Shown here piece after piece: positions 1 to 6,148 of a stretch of DNA of 10,562 nt. Every line of letters starts with the position of its first letter. Within the stretch, counting starts at the first letter, position 1. Source of the DNA: Clostridia bacterium (GTDB lineage Bacteria; Bacillota; Clostridia; Oscillospirales; CAG-272). The stretch is from assembly GCA_017612655.1 (NCBI GenBank), contig JAGAFM010000019.1, forward strand, positions 1-10,562, written 5' to 3'. The notes under the pieces are model-generated. The model saw only the letters and a program-made list of their open reading frames with translations. It searched no databases and had not been told where the DNA came from. The position numbers were made by a program, and so were the translations under genes.

Positions 1-1
1 C

Positions 2-202
2 CGCTTCAGGAACGGTGTTGAGACATTACCTTCCATCCTGAAGAATGTGTACAACGTGAATAAAATGCCGGTGCGTGGGAAGATACACTGTAAGTTCTTC
101 TTTGGCAGCAAAGTAGCGGCACTGAACTTCAAGAAGCTTCTCGGATTCCGAAGAGGCACGGGGAAGTATGCCCAAAATGCCCTGCTTACAGCAGGATGCT
201 GA
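2..202 (+). pseudogene. C-terminal fragment of a DDE-type transposase (5' cut by window edge)
   Basis: The open frame enters from the left edge and runs 66 codons to a TGA at 200-202. The tail reads RNGVETLPSILKNVYN, then MPVRGKIHCKFFFGSK, then ALNFKKLLGFRRGTGKYAQN. This resembles the C-terminal end of DDE insertion-sequence transposases, in which a basic segment with PVRG and K-x-x-F-G-x-K/ALN-x-K-x-L follows the last catalytic acid. No catalytic DDE residues lie in the visible part, so activity cannot be judged: the gene may be complete outside the window or a remnant. The IS family is not identifiable from this piece. The DNA here is AT-richer than the genes downstream, which fits a mobile element. 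The antisense frame over the same stretch has no recognisable motif and is taken as a shadow. Confidence 0.6.
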
Positions 203-515
203 GATAAAATGGCAGGGATACGTGTTTCCGATAGAGAATCGGATAAGATAATCGGAAACTTTCCTGGTTGATCTCGACTTATTTGTAGTTTTCAAGGTTT
301 CAAGATTCAAAAAAAAATTGATTGGGACAAGGTAGGGGGCATTAGATGCATGCTTTTGACCTTGCCATCATTCTATAAAACCCAGAAAGGAATTCCAACC
401 ACCATTTTCCGATCATTATTCTTGTGGGAAGGTCATAGCCGCAAACCGTTTTGTCTCCTTTACCCAAAAATCGAAACGGATTGTTATGGAAAAGAGAGAT
501 TCTCCATCCCCTTCC
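203..515. other. Non-coding tail of the insertion element and AT-rich spacer
   Basis: This 313-nt stretch has no convincing gene. It holds an inverted repeat at 224-259 (separate entry), three near-tandem TTCAAG/TTCAA units at about 291-310 followed by a run of nine A's, and a G-rich stretch at 331-339 (GGTAGGGGG). Hexamers CAAGGT (328-333) and ACCTTG (359-364) are inverted and might belong to the element's end, but no clear terminal inverted repeat or target duplication can be defined without the other end of the element. Two overlapping frames (plus 350-538, minus 342-620) show no start-proximal Shine-Dalgarno, no family motif and odd residue composition. Confidence 0.5.
224..259. repeat. 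Inverted repeat (9-bp perfect arms) just after the transposase stop
   Basis: GTTTCCGAT at 224-232 is exactly complementary to ATCGGAAAC at 251-259, with an 18-nt spacer. Inside the spacer, ATCGG at 238-242 can instead pair with CCGAT at 228-232 through a 5-nt loop, so two mutually exclusive stems exist. No T-run follows directly, so it is a poor terminator. It may be a structured end of the insertion element. Confidence 0.55.
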
Positions 516-544
516 TTGACAAAAGCGGAAGGAACTGATATGAT
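516..544 (+). promoter_or_regulatory. Strong sigma-70/A-type promoter for the TetR gene
   Basis: A perfect -35 TTGACA (516-521), a 17-nt spacer and TATGAT (539-544, 5 of 6 matches to TATAAT) preceded by the extended -10 dinucleotide TG (536-537). Transcription would start near 551, about 50 nt before the ATG at 602. The -35 sits between inverted hexamers CCTTCC (510-515) and GGAAGG (527-532). A weaker overlapping alternative is TTGATA (545-550) with GATAGT (567-572) at 16-nt spacing. Confidence 0.7.
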
Positions 545-565
545 TTGATAGACGAAATTTCAAAA

Positions 566-582
566 TGATAGTTTGACTATCA
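566..582. promoter_or_regulatory. Palindromic operator candidate upstream of the TetR gene
   Basis: TGATAGTTTGACTATCA is a perfect 6-bp inverted repeat around a 5-nt centre. An extra half-site TTGATAG lies at 545-551, which is the exact complement of CTATCAA at 577-583. The sites occupy about -6 to +32 relative to the predicted start of transcription, an ideal place for repression. Length and position fit TetR-family autoregulation; that the adjacent TetR protein binds here is inference. Confidence 0.55.
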
Positions 583-601
583 AGGGTTGAAGGATATTTA
601 A

Positions 602-1201
602 ATGACAATTCTGGATGCAAAGCGCAAATTCGTGATAGAAACGGCGACAGGCCTCTTCCTGGAGAGACCCGTCGGCGCCGTCACAGTCAAGGACATCGCC
701 GCTGCTTCGGGGCTGGGCGAGGCCACGATCTACCGCTACTTCTCGGGCAAGGGCGAGCTGCTGGTCGCGTGTGCCCTTTCTCTTCAGGAGAAGATCGTCG
801 GACTGTTTGAGGACCAGGGAACCCCCGACGGTTTTTCCGGGCTGGCGCGGTTTTACCGCGCGTATCTGGAGACGTTTCGGAACACCCCCGAACTCTACCG
901 GTTTCTCTCGGAGTTCGACGCATACTGTCACAACGGCGGTGTTGATCTCGAGGAATACGCCGACAACATCGACCGGTTCAAAGGCGCCTTTACCGCGGCA
1001 TACGAACGAGGACTTTCCGACGGCAGCGTCCGGAATGTCGAGAATGTTTCGCTTTTCTATTATTCGACCGCGCACGCGCTTCTGGCGCTCTGCAAAAAGC
1101 TTGCCGCCGAGGGCACGCTCATCCGGCAGGATTATTCGACCGACCGTGCGGCCGAGGTCGAAACGCTGATTGAGCTGATCCTTTCTTCCCTCAAAGCGTA
1201 A
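602..1201 (+). CDS. TetR/AcrR-family transcriptional regulator
   Basis: A 199-residue protein, the usual TetR-family length. The N-terminal DNA-binding domain is clear: residues 27-54 (VTVKDIAAASGLGEATIYRY followed by FSGKGELL) match the family helix-turn-helix with its A-x-x-A-G-[VL]-[GS]-x-x-T-[IV]-Y-x-[YH]-F core. The rest is a helical ligand-binding domain too divergent to assign a ligand. The ATG start is supported by GAAGGA at 589-594, 7 nt upstream. The gene lies 86 nt ahead of a sugar symporter, and its leader holds a palindrome that would suit autorepression. Regulation of the downstream symporter and alpha-galactosidase genes is likely from position, though alpha-galactoside operons more often use AraC or LacI types. 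The C-terminal domain should bind the inducer, which is unknown. Confidence 0.93.
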   Translation: MTILDAKRKFVIETATGLFLERPVGAVTVKDIAAASGLGEATIYRYFSGKGELLVACALSLQEKIVGLFEDQGTPDGFSGLARFYRAYLETFRNTPELYRFLSEFDAYCHNGGVDLEEYADNIDRFKGAFTAAYERGLSDGSVRNVENVSLFYYSTAHALLALCKKLAAEGTLIRQDYSTDRAAEVETLIELILSSLKA

Positions 1202-1209
1202 AGAGGAAC

Positions 1210-1223
1210 CAAACCGCGGTTTG
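1210..1223. promoter_or_regulatory. 14-bp perfect palindrome between regulator and symporter genes
   Basis: CAAACCGCGGTTTG is fully self-complementary and starts 9 nt after the TetR stop. It has no loop and no T-run, so it is a poor terminator and a better protein-binding site. Its CG-centred symmetry recalls LacI-family operators, and it does not resemble the AT-rich palindrome at 566-582. No convincing promoter was found next to it. Confidence 0.4.
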
Positions 1224-1245
1224 ACGCGGAAAAATACAACAAAAC

Positions 1246-1276
1246 AGGAGGGGAGCGCCCATCAAACGGGGCGTTT
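1246..1276 (+). promoter_or_regulatory. Distant strong ribosome binding site and hairpin in the symporter leader
   Basis: A consensus AGGAGG lies at 1246-1251, but the likely ATG is at 1288, a gap of 36 nt instead of the usual 5-10. Two alternative small stems lie between: CGCCC (1256-1260) with GGGCG (1269-1273), or AAACG (1264-1268) with CGTTT (1272-1276) around a GGG loop. A weak GGGA at 1278-1281 is correctly spaced from the ATG. Either the weak site is used, or folding shortens the distance. Confidence 0.45.
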
Positions 1277-1287
1277 CGGGAATAATC

Positions 1288-2718
1288 ATGAAGAGACTGT
1301 CCAAAAAGCAAATGATCCTCTTCGCCGTCGGCCAGCTCGGCTGGTCGATGCTGAGCGGCCTCATCAACGCGTGGCTCGTCACCTTCTATCTGCCGACGCA
1401 GGGCGACATCGCCTCGGGCGCCGTCCAGTTCATCTCCCCGGGGCTCGTCATTCTCGGATTTCTCACCATTCTCGGCCTGATCACGGCGCTCAGCCGGATT
1501 TTCGACGCCGTCACGGACCCGTGGATCGCAAGCCTGAGCGACCGGAGCAAGAATCCCCGCGGTCGGCGCATCCCCTTCATGCAGAAGGCCGCCATTCCGC
1601 TCTCCGTCGTCACGGTGCTTCTTTTCTGTGCGCCCGTTGAAGCGATCAGCGGCATCAACATCGCCTGGATTTCTGTTTTCATCGTTCTCTTCTACCTCTT
1701 TATGACCATGTACTGCACGCCCTATAACGCCCTCATTTCCGAATTCGGCAAGACGCAGGACGACAGAATGTTCATCTCCACCGCCATCTCGCTGACCTTC
1801 TTTGCGGGTACCCTCATCGCCTACACCCCCTTCGTCTTCGCGGGAATGCTCCGGGAATCCGTCGGCTTCAACTGGAGCTATCGGATCTGCTTCATCGTCA
1901 TAGCCGTACTGGCCTGCGTCGCCATGCTGCTTCCGACCTTCCTTCTCAAGGAAAAGGAATTCGTCGATACAAAGCCCTCCGAGAGCAATATGTTCAAGTC
2001 GCTTGCGGCTACCTTCAAAAACCGCGATTTCCGCGTTTTCGTCGGCTCCGACATCATGTACTGGATCGGCCTCACTCTGTTCCAGACCGGACTTCCCTTT
2101 TTCGTAAAGGTTTCCATGGAACTTGACGAGAGCATGACGATGGTCTTCATGGGCGGCATGACCGTCCTCTCCGCCGTCTTCTATCCCTTCGTCTCCGGAC
2201 TCGTCCGCAAATTCGGCAAGAAGAAGCTCACGATCGTCGGCTTCCTGGGCCTCGCCCTCGCCTACGTCGTGACGGCTCTCATCCGCGTCCTTCCCATCCC
2301 CGGCATGATCATCGGCGTGCTCATCTGCGTGATCGCGGCCTTCCCGATGGCGCTTCTTGGGATTATCCCGCAGTCGATCGTCGCCGACGTTGCGGAGGCG
2401 GACGGCATCGAGACGGGTGAGAACCGCGAGGGAATGTTCTTCGCTGCCCGCACCTTCGCCATGAAATGGGGCCAGTCGCTGGCCATGCTCGTCTTCACCT
2501 CGCTTGCGATCATCGGCACCACCCAGAACACCAATTCCAACGACATCACCGCCTCCGCCACGGGTCTTACGATCGTCGCCGTGGTAGCGGTTGTCTTCTG
2601 CGCGCTCGGCGCCGTGATTCTCGCGGCCTACAACGAAAAGAAAGTCCTGAAGACCATTTCCGACAAGAAGGTTCTCGCGGAAGAGCCGAAAGCGGAAGAG
2701 GAGCCGAAGGCCGACTGA
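1288..2718 (+). CDS. GPH-family (MelB-like) cation:sugar symporter
   Basis: A 476-residue integral membrane protein of the glycoside-pentoside-hexuronide:cation symporter family (MFS_2), normally 12 membrane helices and 440-500 residues. The signature loop between helices 2 and 3 is present: D73-A-V-T-D77-P, then SDR (84-86) and GRR (92-94). D73 and D77 occupy the positions of the MelB cation-site aspartates D55 and D59, so Na+ or H+ coupling is expected. The C-half has the family segment D372-G-I-E-T-G ... EGMFFAARTFAMKWG (381-395). The cytosolic tail (462-476) is acidic and EEPKA-repetitive. The likely substrate is an alpha-galactoside such as melibiose or raffinose, inferred only from the hydrolase starting 1 nt downstream. 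The ATG at 1288 is the first plausible start; its ribosome site is weak (see the leader entry). Confidence 0.93.
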   Translation: MKRLSKKQMILFAVGQLGWSMLSGLINAWLVTFYLPTQGDIASGAVQFISPGLVILGFLTILGLITALSRIFDAVTDPWIASLSDRSKNPRGRRIPFMQKAAIPLSVVTVLLFCAPVEAISGINIAWISVFIVLFYLFMTMYCTPYNALISEFGKTQDDRMFISTAISLTFFAGTLIAYTPFVFAGMLRESVGFNWSYRICFIVIAVLACVAMLLPTFLLKEKEFVDTKPSESNMFKSLAATFKNRDFRVFVGSDIMYWIGLTLFQTGLPFFVKVSMELDESMTMVFMGGMTVLSAVFYPFVSGLVRKFGKKKLTIVGFLGLALAYVVTALIRVLPIPGMIIGVLICVIAAFPMALLGIIPQSIVADVAEADGIETGENREGMFFAARTFAMKWGQSLAMLVFTSLAIIGTTQNTNSNDITASATGLTIVAVVAVVFCALGAVILAAYNEKKVLKTISDKKVLAEEPKAEEEPKAD

Positions 2719-2719
2719 G

Positions 2720-4369
2720 ATGGTTTACAACTACGAACTGATTTACCGGGCGGACGGTGAAGAGCGCATGCTCAAAAACGAGCTCTCGGATGCCCGCGTG
2801 CGCCTCTCCGTTACCGACGACGGAGAGCGGCACGCCGTCCTGCTGGAAGCGCTCGCTGACGTGGAACTGAACAGCTACGCCGAGGCGGATCACGACTTTT
2901 TCACGAAGCAGTCGCCCGAGCGCCCCGACCCCAAGGGAGACCTCTATTTCATCAACGGCTACCAGTCGTGGACCGACACGAGGGAGTATTACGCAGACGC
3001 CCGTGAACGGGACGTCAAGGCGCTCCCGAGGGCGCTGGTCCGCAACTTCTCCCTCGACCGCTACGGCGACGCCACCTTCTACGAATACGACAAGCGCATC
3101 CTCCACGGCTACGACTATTTCTACGTCCGGGGCGGGAGCGGCGCCTTCGTCGCAAACCTCAACGGGGAGCGCGCCTACCTGATCATCGAAGTGACCCGCC
3201 GCATCGGCGCCGTCACCCTGATTTCCGACGTACGCGGAAAAAAGCTCCGCGCGGGCGAACAGTACGTCCTGTGCGACTATCTCTACAAGGGCGACCGCGC
3301 GAGCGGTCTCGAAGCCTTCGACAGATACTGTCCGAAAAGGGACGTAAAGAAAATCTTCGGATACACCTCCTGGTACAACTATTATCAGGACATCAGCGAA
3401 GAGATTCTGCGGAGAGACCTCGAAGCTCTCGATTCCCGCTTCAACCTCTTCCAGATTGACGACGGGTACGAAACCTTCGTGGGCGACTGGCTCGAGGTCG
3501 ACCCCGTCAAATTTCCGAACGGCCTTTCGGGCATCGCTGAAACCATCCACGAAAAAGGCTACCTTGCGGGAATCTGGCTCGCGCCGTTCGTCGCCGAGGA
3601 AAAAAGCCGTCTCTATCAGACAAAGCGGGACTGGTTCAGAAAAGACGCCGCCGGCCTTCCGGTCAAATGCGGCGGCAACTGGAGCGGTTTTTACGCCCTC
3701 GACCTTGAGAACGCGGAGGTGAGGGACTATATCGAAAAATGCCTCCGTCACTACGCCGACATGGGCTTCGATTTCTTCAAGCTCGACTTTCTCTACGCCG
3801 CGAACCTCCCCGATTACGAAGGAAAAACGCGGTGCGAAGCTGCGGAATACGCCTATGCCTTCCTCCGCGAGATTCTGAAAGACAAGCTCATCCTCGGATG
3901 CGGCGCCACGCTGATCAACGCCGCCGGAAGATTCGACTATCTTCGCGTCGGCCCCGACGTGTCGCTCATATTCGACGACGTCTGGTACATGCGTTTTCTG
4001 CACCGGGAGCGCATTTCCACCAAGGTCACGCTGCAGAACACCGTCTACCGCTCTTTTCTGGACGGCCGCCTCTTCGGCGCCGATCCCGACGTGTTTCTGC
4101 TGCGCGACGAGAATCTTTCCCTGACTCCCGAACAGCGGCGCGCTCTGATTACGATCAACGCCCTTTTCGGAAGCGTTATGATGACATCCGACAACATCGC
4201 GACCTACGACGGGGAGAAAAGGAAGCTCCTTTCGGAATCCCTGGCTCTCTTCGAGAGCGCCCGCGTCATCGGCTATTCCCGGTTCGATACCGTCATCACG
4301 ATTGAATACGAACAGGAAGGTCAAAAGAACACCATCCGGTACGATACGGAAAAGGGGGTACTCGTTTGA
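2720..4369 (+). CDS. GH36-type alpha-galactosidase-like glycoside hydrolase (cytoplasmic)
   Basis: A 549-residue protein without signal peptide. Residues 1-205 form a beta-rich N-terminal domain; 210-480 are a (beta/alpha)8 barrel; a short beta domain closes the C-terminus. The barrel has GH36/melibiase hallmarks: FGYTSWYNYY (213-222), FQIDDGYE (244-251), CGGNWSGFYALDL (317-329), the nucleophile motif K354-L-D356 and the acid/base region R409-V-G-P-D413. The 57-residue gap between D356 and D413 resembles that between the known catalytic pair in GH36 enzymes. It should hydrolyse terminal alpha-galactosyl bonds of sugars imported by the symporter. It is shorter than classical GH36 enzymes (about 700), so another alpha-glycoside is possible. 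The ATG is 1 nt after the previous stop with AAGG at 2707-2710, implying translational coupling. Confidence 0.88.
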   Translation: MVYNYELIYRADGEERMLKNELSDARVRLSVTDDGERHAVLLEALADVELNSYAEADHDFFTKQSPERPDPKGDLYFINGYQSWTDTREYYADARERDVKALPRALVRNFSLDRYGDATFYEYDKRILHGYDYFYVRGGSGAFVANLNGERAYLIIEVTRRIGAVTLISDVRGKKLRAGEQYVLCDYLYKGDRASGLEAFDRYCPKRDVKKIFGYTSWYNYYQDISEEILRRDLEALDSRFNLFQIDDGYETFVGDWLEVDPVKFPNGLSGIAETIHEKGYLAGIWLAPFVAEEKSRLYQTKRDWFRKDAAGLPVKCGGNWSGFYALDLENAEVRDYIEKCLRHYADMGFDFFKLDFLYAANLPDYEGKTRCEAAEYAYAFLREILKDKLILGCGATLINAAGRFDYLRVGPDVSLIFDDVWYMRFLHRERISTKVTLQNTVYRSFLDGRLFGADPDVFLLRDENLSLTPEQRRALITINALFGSVMMTSDNIATYDGEKRKLLSESLALFESARVIGYSRFDTVITIEYEQEGQKNTIRYDTEKGVLV

Positions 4370-5820
4370 AAGACAGAACTGGCGTCATTTTCGGAAACGA
4401 AATCGACGAAAAGACCGTCCGGTCCGCCGAAAAAAGCAAGGGGAACTACATCAGGAAATACGGGGACGACTCGTCCGCCGACTACAAAATCTCATTTGAG
4501 CCTATCGAAACGCTTTCGGCGATGGGCGTGAAAAACATCGTCTTCGGCAATGAAAACGAGCCGTTTGACGAGAAGGCGCTCATCGTGGGCAACATCCGCA
4601 TGGGCTTCGGCCATTACCGGATCTCCATCGCCATGGCCTCCTGCGCAAAGGCGCTGGGATTCTCGCCGTACTGGCTCGACCTTGCCTCCTTCGACGCCAC
4701 GGGCTCCAAAATGATCCGGGAACAGAACGATCTGTATTCCAAGGCCTCCCGCATCTCCCAGAAATCGCGTCTCTTCAACAAATTCGTCTGGGAGCCCCTG
4801 AACAGCGAAGGCTTCAAGAAGATCACCTACAACGCCAAGGATCAGAAAAACAGCGAGCTGCTGGTTCCGATTTTCAAAAACATCCCGAAGGATATCCCCT
4901 ATATCGCCACGCACGTCTGGCCGAGCCAGGGCGCCGTCCACGCGGGGATGACCCGCGTCGTCAACGCCATTCCCGACAACTGGCCGATGGGTCTTCACCT
5001 TTCCGAGGGTGCGATTCACGCCGTCCAGACCCCGTTCGCCTACCTCGGATACAAAACCCTTTCGGGCTTTTCGAAAAAGCCTTTAAAGGGGATCCCGGGA
5101 AATCAGATCACGGACGTCGGCTGCTTCATCGATCACGAACTTCTCTGCGATCTCGAAAACGACAACCGTCTCCGCCGCGAACGGATCGCGGGCGGCAGGC
5201 CTCTCCGCATTCTGATGAACGTCGGCGGAGCCGGAGCGGGCGGCGACATGTTCGAGGCGATGATCGACCATCTCATCCCCTACGTCAACGCGGGCAAGGC
5301 CGCGCTGTTTCTGAACACGGGCGACCACAAGGCGGTTTACGACCATTTCATCGCCCGCATTGCCGGCCGGGCACCCGTAACGACCTGCGAAAACGACTAC
5401 GCTTCCCTTCTTGCGAAGGTCGGAGAAATGAAGGAAGGCGATGCCGGAGGCATCACGGTCGTGTACAACGACGATCTCTTCCGTGCCGTCTATTCCACCA
5501 ACCTCCTGATGCCCGTCTGCGATCTGCTCGTCACCAAGCCCAGCGAGCTGGCCTATTACCCCATTCCCAAACTCTTCATGAAGCATATCGGCGGCCACGA
5601 GGTCTACGGCGCCGTCCACGGCAGGGAATACGGTGACTCCACCGACGAATATCCGACGAAAAAAACGGTCTGCGAGGCTCTGGACCGCGTTCTTTCCGAC
5701 CGGGATCTCATCCCGCACCTCTGCGACCGCATTGATGCTCTGAAAAAGCAGGGCTGCTACGACGGCGCATACGAGTGCGTCAAGCTGGCGGCGGGAATCA
5801 GAAAACTGGATTCCGTCTGA
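4366..5820 (+). CDS. GT-B-fold glycosyltransferase-like protein, function unknown
   Basis: A 484-residue soluble protein with a TTG start overlapping the previous stop (TTGA) and a good AAGGGGG site at 4352-4358. I do not recognise a named family with certainty. NIRMGFGHYRIS (76-87) resembles the glycine loop M-G-x-G-H at the N-terminus of GT28-like enzymes (MGDG synthases, diacylglycerol glucosyltransferases, MurG). ILMNVGGAGAGG (282-293) fits the start of the second Rossmann domain, and VTKPSELAYYP (389-399) resembles the C-terminal K-P-[GS]-x-[ST/L] donor-binding segment. Together they suggest a two-domain GT-B fold with a nucleotide-sugar donor. No membrane helix or signal is visible. Position as last gene of the alpha-galactoside unit suggests a role using the released or imported sugar; transferase, phosphorylase-like or non-catalytic roles all remain open. 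Confidence 0.7.
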   Translation: MKDRTGVIFGNEIDEKTVRSAEKSKGNYIRKYGDDSSADYKISFEPIETLSAMGVKNIVFGNENEPFDEKALIVGNIRMGFGHYRISIAMASCAKALGFSPYWLDLASFDATGSKMIREQNDLYSKASRISQKSRLFNKFVWEPLNSEGFKKITYNAKDQKNSELLVPIFKNIPKDIPYIATHVWPSQGAVHAGMTRVVNAIPDNWPMGLHLSEGAIHAVQTPFAYLGYKTLSGFSKKPLKGIPGNQITDVGCFIDHELLCDLENDNRLRRERIAGGRPLRILMNVGGAGAGGDMFEAMIDHLIPYVNAGKAALFLNTGDHKAVYDHFIARIAGRAPVTTCENDYASLLAKVGEMKEGDAGGITVVYNDDLFRAVYSTNLLMPVCDLLVTKPSELAYYPIPKLFMKHIGGHEVYGAVHGREYGDSTDEYPTKKTVCEALDRVLSDRDLIPHLCDRIDALKKQGCYDGAYECVKLAAGIRKLDSV

Positions 5821-5823
5821 TCC

Positions 5824-5914
5824 GTCCGAACAGATCGGACAGAGGGTTGCCGGCTTCTCCGGCCAGAGTGCCTCAAGAGAAAGCAAAAACGAAGAAATCG
5901 GGAGGTTGTCCCGA
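5824..5914 (+). other. Three consecutive short hairpins in the 3' leader-to-terminator region
   Basis: Downstream of the GT-B stop are three perfect stems, each with a 5-nt loop: GTCCGA/TCGGAC (5824-5829 with 5835-5840), GCCGG/CCGGC (5849-5853 with 5859-5863), and TCGGGA/TCCCGA (5898-5903 with 5909-5914). None is followed by a T-run. They precede the terminator at 5935 and may form a structured 3' untranslated RNA that protects the message, or a small RNA. No coding frame here is convincing. Confidence 0.45.
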
Positions 5915-5934
5915 CCGTTACGAGGATGTTTTTC

Positions 5935-5984
5935 AGAAGAACCGGTGTAATCCCGCTGGTAGGGGTTACACCGTTCTTCTTTTT
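5935..5984 (+). terminator. Strong factor-independent terminator of the alpha-galactoside operon
   Basis: Seven pairs (5935-5941 with 5974-5980), a bulged C at 5942, eight pairs CGGTGTAA/TTACACCG (5943-5950 with 5966-5973) and four more pairs including one G-T (5951-5954 with 5962-5965) around a 7-nt loop. The stem runs straight into TTTT (5981-5984) with another T-run at 5990-5994. On the reverse strand no T-run follows, so it works in the plus direction. Confidence 0.88.
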
Positions 5985-6048
5985 CCCGGTTTTTGATTCT
6001 GTTTCCGAATTCAGTACGCAAAGGATCAGAAATACTGGTTTTTGTATC

Positions 6049-6077
6049 TTGCGCTTTGCCCGAAAATATGAGATAAT
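6049..6077 (+). promoter_or_regulatory. Promoter of the acyltransferase operon
   Basis: TTGCGC (6049-6054) is a weak -35, followed after 17 nt by GATAAT (6072-6077, 5 of 6 matches) with an extended -10 TG at 6069-6070. Transcription would begin near 6084, giving a 65-nt leader. The leader holds a small TCCGG/CCGGA hairpin (6096-6100 with 6106-6110). It is the only good candidate between the terminator and the next gene. Confidence 0.55.
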
Positions 6078-6148
6078 ACGGCTGAGTGCGTGGACTCCGG
6101 GTTCGCCGGACCGCTCCGCTGAGAAAAAGGATGGGAGGGATTGACCGG

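Noticed and set aside
291..310. Three TTCAAG-like units in tandem
   Set aside because: Too short and too imperfect to support a functional repeat; likely chance in AT-rich DNA.
342..620. Minus-strand 92-codon frame, and an overlapping plus-strand 62-codon frame at 350-538
   Set aside because: Neither has a ribosome site or known motif, and they cover the TetR promoter region; the DNA is better explained as an element tail and regulatory spacer.
2567..4324. Long minus-strand open frame (585 codons) opposite the symporter end and the hydrolase
   Set aside because: It is antisense to two genes with clear family motifs, has no recognisable domain, is rich in Val/Glu/Asp as expected from the reverse of G/C-ending codons, and crosses a gene boundary.
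5824..5980. CRISPR-like or riboswitch interpretation of the serial hairpins
   Set aside because: Stem sequences differ from one another, so there is no repeat-spacer pattern, and the location is after a stop codon and before a terminator, not ahead of a gene.
6131..6133. Upstream in-frame ATG for the acyltransferase
   Set aside because: The purine tract abuts it with no spacing, whereas GGGAGGG is 9 nt from ATG 6149.
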